DNA from: Bidens hawaiensis
Taxonomy: Eukaryota; Streptophyta; Magnoliopsida; Asterales; Asteraceae
Direction of reading: 5' to 3'
DNA: 64,000 nt
NCBI GenBank assembly: GCA_021521415.1
Contig: JAIQDT010005783.1
Span: forward strand, 62,001-126,000
This document shows positions 43,766-55,600 of this stretch, piece by piece. A model generated the notes under the pieces. It saw nothing but the letters and a program-made list of their open reading frames with translations. It was not told the DNA's origin and did not search any database. Positions within the stretch are counted from its first letter, which is position 1. Every line of letters begins with the position of its first letter. Both the position numbers and the translations under genes were made by a program.

Positions 43766-45030
43766 TAACATCCTCAAAATTTCGATTCAAGTTTGACAAC
43801 TTAGAAAAGTTGAAGGATCAAAAGTATTCTCAAGACAAGTAATGGGAAATTTAGATAAGGAAATAAAAATCAATTATGTTAAGAAATAAGGAAATAAAAA
43901 AAATATTTCATAAGTTCATCCCATATTAAAGAATGGAAAAGAGAATTCATCCCACATGAAAGGATGGAAGAAAGTGAAATCATTCCACATGAGTATAAAT
44001 AAAAAAGATAAAATCTATCATACATGGAAAGTAAGAAAAATTTGGAAGTTCTTTATAAGGAGACGAGTTTCCATAGTAATATTTTTTATGCCTAGCATGC
44101 ATTGAGTGGTCCTAGCAGACACGCACGGGCGAGGGGCGCAATCTGGCGCTATGATGGCGCACTTTGCACTTCGCACGCTCGCATCGCCGCTTGATAGTTG
44201 CCTTAGTATTTTTGAACAATGGAAATTAGACCAAGATGTGAGAAGCTACCAAAGTACAAGGACCAAAAATGAAAATATATGGAAGTTTGGTCCTTCGCGC
44301 TACGCAAAGGAAAACACATGTGGCGCTTCACGCTACACGAAGCAGCCCTGCTGCATGGAGAACACGTGTTTTGCCACGCGTCAATGTGTCATGTTGTCAG
44401 ACCACGTGGCAGCCCCAGCTATGACTCATCAATTTTGAGTCGGTTCCCCCGTGCGTGATTGGTTTTTTTTTGCGCTACGAGAAGGAACATAAAAACAGCT
44501 ATAAATAGGGAGGGTTACGTCGAATTCCATTTCACACAGAAACTCTCTCTCTCTCACACACATACAACTTCGTTTTGCATGTCGGTCGTTGTAGTGCGTG
44601 CCAAGCCTCGAAGTTTTGACAATATAAGCCCCCGTACACGATATAAAGTAGAAGTGCCGCTCGTATAAGCTTAAGCATATAAACTCCGACTACCCGTGTA
44701 AGGTAGGTGTTATGCCTAAGTTATTTATCATTATATCATGGCTTTGACCCAAGTCGGGGGTATAGCTAGACCTTGATTGGATTTATAAGTACAAAGGTTA
44801 TAGATAAAATAATGTTTCTTTATAATTAAGAAACATATAATTTCATATACATGAGGATATAGTTAAAATATAGTTTATTCAAGATTAAGAAACATAAGCT
44901 TTTACATACAAAGAGGTATAGTCAAATAGTGTTTCTTAATAATTAAGAAACATAAGATTTTATATACAAAGATTATAGACAAATGATCTCCTCATCCCCT
45001 CTTATCCCCTCTCTAATTACAAGATTACAT
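43766..45030 (+). repeat. Partial LTR of a Ty3/gypsy element with TATA promoter
   Basis: Starts TGTAACATCCTCAAAATTT, a common chromovirus LTR start. A GC-richer stretch (44110-44420) contains ACGTG-type boxes (GAACACGTGTTTT and CCACGTGGCAG). TATAAATAGGG follows at 44500, then a CT-rich leader (CTCTCTCTCTCACAC). The right boundary is uncertain; CAAGATTACA at about 45028 is a candidate but the flanks do not match. No coding region adjoins it. Confidence 0.55.
44500..44507 (+). promoter_or_regulatory. TATA box in the partial LTR
   Basis: TATAAATAGGGAGGG is followed by a CT-rich probable transcript leader. ACGTG boxes lie about 85-140 bp upstream. Confidence 0.55.
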
Positions 45031-45446
45031 TAAAATCACATTAGTCAATCCAATTAAAGGAAAAATGTTGCTCTATTTTTCTTATCTAAATAAACATGTT
45101 CGTCTAGATCTCCTCAACGATTTTCTCATGTCCCTAGTGTGTGTTGCTGAAAACTCTATCATTCCTTGCTTTCTATAAGAGCCATATTGTGATTGGGATA
45201 ATGCTTTGCACCCATTTTATACATCTTGCTTCATTGATTTCTATAAGAAAACTCCATCATTCCTCGCTTTCTATCAGACGTTGGCGCCTTATAGGATTCG
45301 AACTCGTACACCAACGCTCAAGAACTTAAAACATTTAAGCTTTAGTTAACCAACCCATTAAGCCATTTAATTGTCATAAAACTTCGAATCCATATAAAAT
45401 ATACAATAAACAAATGAAAATGAACATAGTTTTCAAAACTACACTT

Positions 45447-46355
45447 TTACACTGTGTTCCCGAGTTTCATTTAACAAGAGAAAGGAAATGAAAGGAAAAC
45501 GAAAGGAAAATGTGTGTTTTTAATTCGTCTTCCCGGGTTTAATGAAAAAAATGAAACTAAACATTTTGTGTGTTCCCGAGATGGAAGGAAAAGAAAAGAA
45601 ATTTGCATTTTTACTATTATACCCTTCAATGTATATAAAAAAAACACATTCCAACAAGCCGAAAAGATGCAATTGTCTTTCGCAACATATAAAAGGTGAA
45701 GTCAAGAGTGTTATTCAATTCATCAACTATGTCTATGATATATATATGGTTCATCTTTGAAATAAAGTTTTCATTAGTATGTGTAGTAGGTGCATCTGTT
45801 GTTCACCATTTAACAAAACTGGACAAGTAGACAACATAAGCTTGATCATGTAAGTATATCAATACATTACCTTTATCAAGTTCTTGTGATGTACTTTAGA
45901 CAACACTGCAACTTCTCTCACTAATAGGCTCTCAGTCTTCCCATTTCCAGATCCCATTTACTGCAAAACCTCTTTGAGGCTTTTTCACAAACACCTCAAA
46001 AGATGATGTGATGATAGAGATGAATGGACGGCGCTTCGTCAGAGTAATGTGATGATAGAGATGAAGATTTTCTGGTGAGTGCAGTGAGTTTAGAAAGATG
46101 ATGGGAGGTGGGTTGAAGACATAGTTTGCTGATGAGGATGATGGTTTAACTGGAACTGAAACATGAGTATGACGTTTGTGTTTCTTTTCTCTTCAAGTCT
46201 TTCCAATTTGGAAGGAAAGCCAAATACATTATAACAATTCCTTTCCTTTCCAACCCTTTCTTTCCATAAAAAAACTCTGGAAGATCAATTCTCTTACTTT
46301 TTCTTTCAAACCTTTTCCTTTCTCTTCTTTAATGAAGCTCTGAAACACAGTGTTA
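45447..46355. mobile_element. TIR element, 903 bp, flanked by TTA
   Basis: The left end CACTGTGTTCCCGAGTTTCA (45450) and the reverse complement of the right end CACTGTGTTTCAGAGCTTCA (to 46352) form an imperfect inverted repeat. It continues into AAGAGAAAGGAAA for about 40 bp. TTA lies on both sides (45447-45449, 46353-46355). CACTG ends with a 3-bp duplication fit CACTA elements; TTA also fits Harbinger. No transposase is present, so it is non-autonomous. Confidence 0.72.
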
Positions 46356-46544
46356 ATATGTAATAATTTAGTATATAACCCGACTCTACATATACTTAAC
46401 TCAAACGAAAGTTAAGCTCATGACTTTTTTATAAGAAAAATAATTTGTTGCGGGAACAAATACGTAGTAATCACAAAACTTGTTATTAGAAAAAACTATT
46501 CAATATGCAAGGTTTTGTTCAATTAGGTTATTAGTCAAAACCAA

Positions 46545-46975
46545 AGCCATAGCCGAAGCCACCAGTCAATCAATTTTGTTAACTAGTCGATTTTGGTTAA
46601 TTTGGTTCGGTTTCGGTTAGTTTATCATTTTTCGGTTTGATTAATTTTGGTTAATGACCAAAAGCATATTTAAGTTAAATTTAGAAATACGTAAAATGGA
46701 GCTACAAATACATGAAGTTGATGTATAAATACATGAAATGGATGTAAAAATACATGATATAGAGGTAAAAATTTAGAAATAAATGAAAATATGAATGCAA
46801 ATGTACGGTTCGTTTAATCGAGGGCACAAAAATAATCGATTGTAGGTTCAATTTGCGGTTAATTCGGTTTTCGGTTAATTTCTAATTGGTTTCAGTTCGC
46901 TTTCGATTTCGTTGGTATTTACCGGCTTTGGTTAATTTGGTTTTTGGTTCATTTTAGCTAATGGTTTGCTTATTG
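46545..46975. repeat. GGTT/AACC-rich MITE-like region
   Basis: Repeated TTCGGTTA/TTTGGTTAATT motifs, with AACCAAAGCC at the left and TTGGTTAATTTGG at the right, resemble the interior of hAT-type MITEs. Clear termini and a target duplication were not found. Confidence 0.35.
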
Positions 46976-49468
46976 CTCACCCAGTACCGTATTCAAATTA
47001 AAAAAAAAATACCCAAACGCTTAATTTAAAAATTCCCGATGCTACATATATAAAATATCCAAACGCTTATAATCCAACTAATTTGTTAATTCTCAAACAC
47101 ATTTTAGACATACTTTTATTAGATTACCCAAAAACTTATAGGCTCATTAAAAATTGAAATAGACCAATTATATTTAATTAATTAATAAAAAGTTAAGTAA
47201 ATAAAAAAAAGAAACGAATGTGCGGAATAACAACAAAGTCGACTTCGAACACCAGCAGTCACAGTAGCATTTACATACAGGGATTTTTTTTTGATTTTAT
47301 AGTTATTAAAATTTTATTTATGATCCGCAATGCCACAAGACAGACTTAGCTGGTTGGGATGATAGCTATCGAGAACGAAACATTAGAAGCATAAACTGCG
47401 AAGAGTTGATTCACCTATTTGCTATCAAGAATGCTAGTAGAACTTCACAAATCATCTGTTAGCTATTAGCATATTTAGTATGTCATAAACTCATTCTAAT
47501 ACCATGTTTTTACTAATTGTTATGTTTATTTTCATAACTTTAATCGACGTATAAAAAAAGTTGTTCACATTATTTAGTACGCTAAGACTTAAGGGACATA
47601 TTTTTTCCAGCTTGGTCGGGGCACATGAGTTCTCAGGGCCGGCCCTGATTTCTAAGCCCACCCAATACGAAATTCTATAACTTTTAATGTATATATTAAT
47701 TTATTTTTACTATGTACCTTTGATAATTCGAGCTTGAACCAGCTCGCACGTTGCAACTGCGCCCTCTACTAGCTCCTAGTGGTCAACCCGGCTCGCACGT
47801 TGGAACCGCGTAATCTACCGATTTCTCTCGTGTTCAAACCCGCCCGAGATGTTGACGATTTTTTGGTTGCTTGAATCTTTAAATTCTCCACGAAGATTGA
47901 TGATTGTGGTTGAAGATTGTTGCATAATTTGTTAAAATTTGTGTGTATTTTGCGTTATGTAAATGATAAATGGTTGAGATTAAATAGGAAAAATTCTTTT
48001 TTTCCCCACATTCCCACGGCCCCAACAACCACATTCTTATCCAACCATTACTTTTTTGATTGGGTAGCAGTCCACGATTTTGAGTATCTCGATTTGGCTT
48101 TAAGATGACGGCAACAGTGTTCACCAGTCGGATGCGGTATCTGATCAACCGCACCCAGTGGTGCCCCTCTCGTGCTAAAATCAGATCGAAAACTTTATAA
48201 TAAACTAATATGGTATAGACATCTATGTTAATGACACAAATTATGAAAAATAATTGAAACACGACCTTGCATGAGTATCCCGAAGTATTCCCTTATATTT
48301 ATCGTTTCAACTTTCAAGTACTAAAAAACCATTACATTAAATAACCATATTTTATATTGATCTTATTGGTTTATCTGCAATATGAACGTAGTTAGGCATC
48401 GAGTCGTCCTATGCTAATTTCACAATGTTTAATTATTATATTAGGTAAAAAGAAACCGACAAGTTCCCATTAGCTTATTTTTATAATATTTAAAGTTCTA
48501 TATTATTAGATAGTTTGATCAAAGTTGAATTCCGTTACGAATTTAAAATATCTTTCTAAATTGGTGACACTATTTTACTGATTTTTTTTATTGACAACAC
48601 ATTTTATAATATGTAAATCGTAAAAAAGCTAGCAACACAACTTTTTATTTATCTACCTTTTATTCAAGGCTTCATCCTAACAGGTAATAGATATAATTAT
48701 GAATCCTAACTTGTATTGATTTGTATAAATGATAATTACGACAAAATTGCTTTGAATAAGTTTTTATGTGATTATTTAGAAAATAGTCAACTCCTTTATA
48801 TTTTTCTTTTCTATAGACTAAAGTAACCAGCAAAAATAATTTTCATTTATTGGCATCAATGATATTATCAATAACAGTAATCATCTTGCTAATATATTTT
48901 TGTTAAAGACTTATTATATGTCACGTATAACTCTATAAACGTCATATAACTTTTAATTAATGTCCTTTTTTGTTGATATTTATCTGTACGTCCCATATAA
49001 CACATTGTGCTATACGTAGTGTATATAGGAGTGTCCTCCCAAAAAGGGAGTCTAGAGAATTTCCCAAAATAAAAATAAGAAGGTAATTGAATTAGCTGTT
49101 AAAATAATGTATTTAATTATGAGATCTAAGGTAAACAACAAAGTAGCTATAATAACTCGCAACGTGACGTGGCTTTTTTATCTATCAATTGACTCCTATA
49201 CATATGTGGTCCATGATATAATTGGTATTTTATATTATTCCGTGTAGTTCAAATAATGCATTTATTCATCATCTAATATATATTTTATTTTTTATTCTAG
49301 TTGTCATTTTTTTTCCCTAAAATAATGCGTCATGTTAGTGATCGTATTCTAAATTGTCATATACATATTTATTTAATAATAACACGAGTTTAACATAATA
49401 TATTAATCTTTATGATAAAAAAATCAACTCAATTTAATTAGTAAATGGTTAGTTACATTTATTTTTAT
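46976..49468. other. AT-rich non-coding region
   Basis: Contains a palindromic CAGGGCCGGCCCTG (about 47635-47648), which resembles one end of some plant hAT elements; no partner end was found. Around 47720-47860, CCGGCTCGCACGTTG-type sequence occurs twice. Short ORFs (47879-48262 minus) are unrecognised. Confidence 0.4.
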
Positions 49469-50362
49469 AAAAGAGTTAAGTGCCATTTTAGTACATGTGG
49501 TTTGGCCAACTACGTAACTTTAGTACCTATTCTTTATTTTATGCAAATGGCTACCTCAATTTTAAAAAACATGTAGTTTTAGTATCTTTTCTAACCCCGT
49601 CAATTTTCCTCCGTTAAGTCAGGGGTATTTGAGTAATTTCATAATTTAAATAAGAGGTATTGAGTAATTCATTATATTTTTTTTTCTTTTTCTCTCTCCC
49701 GTGAGTGTCCCTGGTATTTGAGTGTGTGTTTGTTTATCCACTCCTTGATGAATTGAACTCATGCTTCTCTCTCTTCATTCACCACTCTTCCATTTTATTT
49801 TGTTTCTCCCTCTAGCTTCACCAGCTCTCTCCCATTTGTTTCTTTGAGACATTAGTCACAAGGTGTCATCGGCTTTTGCTGTTGTCGCAGACCAAACCTC
49901 TAGTAACCATTGTTGCCCTGTCGCCGGTTGTTGCCGTATGTGGCGGTGGCGGTGATGTTGTACAACGATGTTGTCGTCTGGCGGAGGTACGAATGTACGA
50001 TTGCTAGGGGGAATTTGAAGGACCATATTGGTGGGTTCCATTTATGGTTTTTATTGAAGGACCAGATTGCTTTGTAAGGATCAGATTGGTACGAGTAATT
50101 TGAAGAATAATGTGTTAGGGAATTTAAGGTTTTATCAATTAAAAAGGGGAAACGATGTTAAAAGAAAAAGATAAACAAATATAGTAGACGAAGTTACCAT
50201 ATTAACCTTGACTTAATGGAGAAAAATTGACGGAGTTAAAAAAGGTACCAAAACTGCATGTTTTTTTATAACGGAGGTAGCCATTTGCACAAAATAAAGA
50301 ATATGTACTAAAGTTGCGTAGTTGGCCAAACCACAGGTATTAAAATGACATTTAACTCTTTT
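49469..50362. mobile_element. Long-TIR, MULE-like non-autonomous element
   Basis: About 170 bp at the left (starting AAAAGAGTTAAGTGCCATTT) is repeated inverted at the right (ending AAATGACATTTAACTCTTTT). Shared blocks are GTGGTTTGGCCAACTACG, CAAATGGCTACCTC and CCGTCAATTTT. Long inverted ends are typical of Mutator-like elements. A GC-richer interior (49700-50040) unlike the flanks could be captured genic DNA; it holds a minus-strand 61-codon frame (49856-50041). The expected 9-bp duplication is not evident. Confidence 0.65.
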
Positions 50363-51838
50363 TCTAAGACTATAATTGTGGCCTATGGTAGGAAGCTTGT
50401 GTTCTTCGGTAGAGATCTAAGTTCGATTCCATTTGTATTTCTTTTGATGGATTATGAAATTTGATCAAGGCCTTGCGAAGTTTTCAGTTCGAATCATAAG
50501 TCCACCTGAATTTTCTTTCATCTCTGTGTTACGATAAAAAGTTATGCTCTTGTGAAGACAAAATCACTGTCAAGTGACAGTCGGTAGTATGCCTTCCACG
50601 AGGAACGCCCAAACCAATGGCAGCACGAGTCCAGTTATGACAATATAGTATAGAAAGAGTGAGGCAATGACTCTCCAAATTTGAAAAGTGTGGTGACCCA
50701 ACATGCACAAATGTCACCGTTAAAAAAATGACTACAATGAATTTGAACCTTCACCACTTGAAAAGTCGAAGGCTTATCTAAACCTTTGATATCATTAGAA
50801 CAAAGACTATTTAATTATATTATACATTGTACAACGGTATTATATTCTAAGGTCGACCAATTAACCTAGTTAAATATCGTATATGCTAATGTTTGTTGTC
50901 TAAATAGTTGAGATAAGACATCCAAAAACTTTAAATTAAAAGCCAAAATGTATTCAAAATTGACAAAATATAGAAGGTACAGGGCATGACAACTGTTTTT
51001 TCTCACTTATAATTGTTTTTTTCATTTAAATGAAATGAAGAAAATCGGATAGGTTTAAATCTTGGAAATTTATGTATATTGAATTCATTTTAAATGTTCT
51101 CGTAAATGTATATATACAAGTTGCTCAAAAGCAATAAAATCTTATAAACTTTTTATCTATTTAAATATTTTTAGTAATACATTTAAAAGTGTATAGCTGT
51201 CACTACTGCAAATTACTAACCTTTTATTTCTTTTCTCAAAATGAAAAAAAAAGTCAAAAGATTAACCATATCTTCGCTATAAAAATTAAAAATTTCAAAG
51301 GAATCATTACGCCTAATTTAATAAATGTCTAATCATCAACTAATAACACAAAAATGTATATACTACACAAAAAAGTTACAGGAAAACATTTTAAAGTTTA
51401 GTTAAAACAAGAACAATAAAACAAACATTTAAAGATAATTTATTCAAAAAATCTTAAAAAATAACACGTGGCACTGTTTTTAATCTTCACGTGAAATCTC
51501 ATTTGTTTCTACATGTAAAAAAAATCCAAATTAAACATTTCCTTACTTATTGGCTCCTTTATATTTCATAGAAACATCCAAACGATTTACAATGAAGTGG
51601 CAGGTAAACGGGCAACAAGCTGCGCCACAACCTCCTTGAATAGCAAACCTAATTCGACTAAAAAAAGTAGATGATTTTTCCTCTGTCATCTGGTTTCTGA
51701 TTTGATATTAATAAAAAATTAATAAATAATAATAAAAATATGTAAAAAAATAAAAAGTACTTTATAATATACAGAAAAAGTATAATATATAAAGTAACCT
51801 AAATTAGCTTGTAAAAAAATAAAAAGTACTTTATATAA
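50363..51838. other. Non-coding region with one weak SINE-like segment
   Basis: At 50366-50525, GTGGCCTATGGTAGGAAGC (A-box-like) and GTTCGATTCC (B-box-like) are about 40 bp apart, which could be a decayed tRNA-derived SINE. Otherwise AT-rich. A 25-bp A-rich block ending AAAAAGTACTTTATA is repeated at about 51741 and 51811. Confidence 0.3.
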
Positions 51839-52160
51839 GTTGGTTGTGGCTCAATGGAACACTCACTTTACAAGTGAGAGGTAGGGGGATCAAACCTCAC
51901 TATCACCAACTTATATGGAAGATATGAGGGATGACCCTGGCTTGCCAGGGTTCGAGTCCTGATCTCACCCGGTTTTACCGGCTCCTCGCTGTCGTGCCGT
52001 TTGGCGGGCGTGTTAGTCGGGTTTTATCCGGTGAATCCCTCAACATGTGGACCGCTAGGGGCTCCGTCCGTCCAAACTAGTTGCCGACTCGGGCTACCTT
52101 TAGCCATTAGGGGCCGCGTACGAGATACCCGGTGTTAGTTAGTTTGCCGTTCAAAAAAAA
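51839..52160 (+). mobile_element. tRNA-derived SINE upstream of TIC
   Basis: The first 72 bases fold like a tRNA: acceptor arms GTTGGT/ACCAAC, an A box (TGGCTCAATGG), a perfect anticodon stem CTCAC/GTGAG with 7-base loop TTTACAA (anticodon position UAC), and a B box (GGATCAAACC). An unrelated body follows (with GGTTCGAGTCC, CGGTTTTACCGG and GGGGCTCCGTCC), then an A-tract at 52153-52160. Head, body and A-tail are the structure of a SINE. The acceptor stem is extended outward by ATATAA/TTATAT. Flanking duplications are not clear. Confidence 0.7.
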
Positions 52161-52313
52161 AGAATAATAATGGAAACTCACACTAGTCTGATCATTTATG
52201 TCTGATAAAGAGGAAGTGCATGTCTTTACATTAATTACTTTTTTAAGATTATAATATTATAATATTGTTTTAGTTAAAAAATCATGAAAGCTTGTCGAGT
52301 AAGCAAGGACTGC

Positions 52314-52319
52314 CACGTG
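52314..52319 (+). promoter_or_regulatory. G-box in the TIC promoter
   Basis: GCCACGTGT contains CACGTG 362 bp upstream of the TIC ATG and about 155 bp downstream of the SINE tail. CACGTG is bound by light- and clock-related bHLH/bZIP factors. A role here is inferred only. Confidence 0.45.
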
Positions 52320-52489
52320 TAGTTTCAATATCGGACGGATGATATTTCGCCATGTCGGATGCAAGGTAAAGTAGAGCCGTGAGATCTTGAAGTAGCAACC
52401 AACGGCCACGATTAACGCACATGTGGACATGGATTACATCCTGGCCGTCCGTTAGGCTTCGTGGAGACTGAAATACCGAAAAGATGATG

Positions 52490-52680
52490 AGATAGGGTAC
52501 TTGTGTGTGAGAAAAAGAAGGTAGTCAGAGAAAGTGTTTAGAGAGAGAAAGTAGGAAGGTAGAAGAACAAGAGATCTGTTAGACTGAAGAATCATTCATA
52601 ATAATAATAATAATATTATTATTATTCCGGTAGGGTTCCGGTGAGTTATGATAGATCTGACGGTGGAGATTAATTGATTC
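52490..52680 (+). promoter_or_regulatory. Probable 5' leader of TIC with short upstream ORFs
   Basis: The purine-rich leader (AGAGAGAAAGTAGGAAGG) is followed by an inverted ATT/AAT run (ATAATAATAATAATATTATTAT) able to form a hairpin. A 10-codon upstream ORF begins at 52648 and stops at 52677, three bases before the main ATG at 52681. The transcription start is not visible. Confidence 0.45.
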
Positions 52681-55600
52681 ATGGATAGGAATAGAGAAGG
52701 AAGACGAGTTAGTAGTAGTAATAATAATAATAATAATATGGCTGCACCTCCTAACGGATTATCCAGACGGAGACATCGAAGTAGCAGTTTAAGAGATTCA
52801 CCTGGTAGGTTTAATCGATAAACTTTATAAAGTTTAATTATAATTATGATTAATTCAGATCTACCGTTAATTTTCCGTTAATTCTAACGATTTGAGTTTG
52901 TTACAGAACAAGACGGAACGGTGGAGGTACCGGAACCGGGTCGGTTACGAGACCGGGGTTTGGTGAAGAAGGACCGGGACCGGGAACGTGAACGGGAACG
53001 GGACCGGTCGAGCCGGAGTAAGAGGAGAAGGGAGAACCGGATGGTGATGAGTAACAGAGATGACGGGGATGACACGTCGGAGGAGAGTGTGAACGATGAG
53101 GATGAAGAGGATGACGTGGACGCCGGAAATGGCAGTGGTTTAAGGATGTTGCCGCCAGCGCCGGCGATGGCGACGGTGAATTCGTTGACGTCAGGTGGTC
53201 ATAATTCTCATCCGCCGCAGATTCACCACCGGAAGAGTTTTCCGCCGGTTAATAATAATAATAATAAAGTGTTTAGGGGTGCGGCGGCGGCTCCGGTGCC
53301 GGCGTGGAAGGCGGCTGATGAGATGATTGGTGTATCGGTGCCCAGAAAAGCCCGATCAGGTAACCGGTGGAAAATAATAATTTGTTATTATTAATTTTGT
53401 TTACAAAAATCATATCTTTTTATTTATTAATTTTATTTTTAATAATTTTTAGCATCTACAAAGAGGTCTCATGAATGGATATCTGGTGTTGCTAATTCGA
53501 CTTCACCGGCGACGGTGACGGCGAATCCTTCGTCGCCGTCATCATCAAATGTTTCAATTCGAAAGAAGATGGTTTGTGTTGTTTTTTTGCTAATTAATTT
53601 TGAAATATTTTGTCAAGATTTTAATATTTTTTTTGTTGTAGAAATCTAATGGAGGAGGGGGAGGATCGAATTCGAGACCGAAGCCGCCGAAATCGTCATC
53701 GAAGTCATCGTCTTCGAATCCGGAGGAGCTGGAAATCGAAATAGCCGAGGTTTTATACGGGCTGATGACTCAGTCACAAGCTCCATCGAAGAAAGAAATT
53801 ACATCGAACGATTCGTCGATGAAATTCGACTCAAATAAATCGAGTAGTGAAGCGAAATCTAGAGTTTCATCTCCCGTGTCAAATTCGACTGCTGTTCCTC
53901 AAAATTCGACGTCCTTGTCAGCAGCTGGTAGGATAGAATATAGATTCATCTGTCTATTACATCATTTCATCATAAATTCATCATTAGAAATGTTATTAAT
54001 ATTATTAATATTGATTTTAATGTTTTAACTTGAATGAATTTGCAGCCCCAAAGAGGAAAAGACCACGCCCGGTATCGGAAACGAACCCGATTAATGCACG
54101 GAACTGTCCGGTCGAAATCGATCATAATCAGCATCATCAGTCTCCGAAGACAGATAACAGTTCAGATGCTGCTGTTGAAAATGGTGGTTCTTCTTTTGGT
54201 TTCACCACTTTACCGGGTCAAAAGGCTTCTCCGTCTCCAACATCGGAGCAACCGACAGCAGTTTTACCGGCGGAGGAAGAACGAAAATGTGGTGTGAATG
54301 TGTTGACTAAAGAAGAGGTTGAAAAGGAATCTAAAGTGGTGAAATTGAATGATGGAAATAGTAAAGTTGAAACTGTGATTAAGACAGCTGCATCTACTAC
54401 AGTGACCAATCTGTGAGTAAATTTAGGAATTTTATGCTTCATATAATAATAATAATAATTACCAATCTTCATCATGGTCTTTGCTGATCTGTTGATTTTT
54501 TTTACCTTTTTTGCAGTAAAGTTGCTAATTTGGATACACAAAGTCAAAAAGATGAAAAATTTGAAATAGATCTGATGGTGAGACACTCATTCATCAAGCT
54601 TCTTGATTTCGGTATCTTGTGTTCTTATCGGATTCTTTCTGCTTCCAATTTTAGGCTCCACCTCCTCAATCAAGAACATTTCATGGAAATGATCAAGATA
54701 ATGATTTTTCTGATCACAAGCAGATAGCAAATCAGGTGATTATTTAACTTTTCTCCAACCTTTTTTAGAAAAAAATAAGTTTTCTATGAACTTCCATGTG
54801 TTTTATCTTCTTATCTCATTTAGATGTGAGTTTTTTTTCTTTTTAATTTTTCTAAAGATAAAAACTTTGCAGGAAACAAGCAAAATTAAGGATGATGACA
54901 AACTCAAGAAGAGTGAAAAGGAGGAGCCAATAAAGTTGTCCGTTGACCAGAAGACTGGGACGATCCGAGAAGCTGGAGAATCATTAAAGCAAGCGGTTAA
55001 TGAAGAAATTAATATCCAACTTAATATTGATTCGGAAAAATCGAACAAGGGTAGTGGTAACGGTAACCGGTCACTGCATCAAGCTCTTAAACATCAGCAG
55101 TTATCAGCTAAATCTGAATCTCACTCGGATAAGACCGGTAATTTACTGTCCGAAATTTCACTTCTATCATCTAATTCTACACCCAAATTTCTAATCATCT
55201 TGATTTTGAATGCTTAATGTTGAATTCACAGCTCAATCTGGTTCTATGCCAATGCCAATGTCAATGGCCAACTGGCCTCCGATGGGGTAAGTTAAAAAAA
55301 ATCATTTTTTCCTATTTAACATATTAAAAATCGAGTCTTGATTGTGAAACAATTAGCAGGTATGTAGCGCCTTTGCAGGGAGTCATATCCATGGATGGGA
55401 ACCCAATGGCTTCAGCTCCAATTCAGGTATTATTATTATTATTCAGCTATCGTGTCTTTCTGTACAATTTATTAGCTACTAAATGATATGGCATTTCTTA
55501 CAGCCATTATTATCACACCCGAGGCCGAAAAGATGTGCCACACATTGCTACATTGCAAGAAACATTCACTACAATCAGCAATTCATGAAGATAAACCCGT

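Noticed and set aside
44106..44438. 110-codon ORF inside the partial LTR
   Set aside because: GC-richer LTR sequence upstream of the TATA box. The residues show no domain, and the region reads as U3, not as a gene.
47635..47648. hAT element defined by CAGGGCCGGCCCTG
   Set aside because: Only one candidate end was found, with no partner or target duplication. The palindrome alone is not enough.
51839..51910. A genuine tRNA-Val(UAC) gene
   Set aside because: The cloverleaf is recognisable, but the T arm is poor and it is followed by a SINE body and an A-tract rather than a Pol III T-run. It is better read as the head of a SINE.
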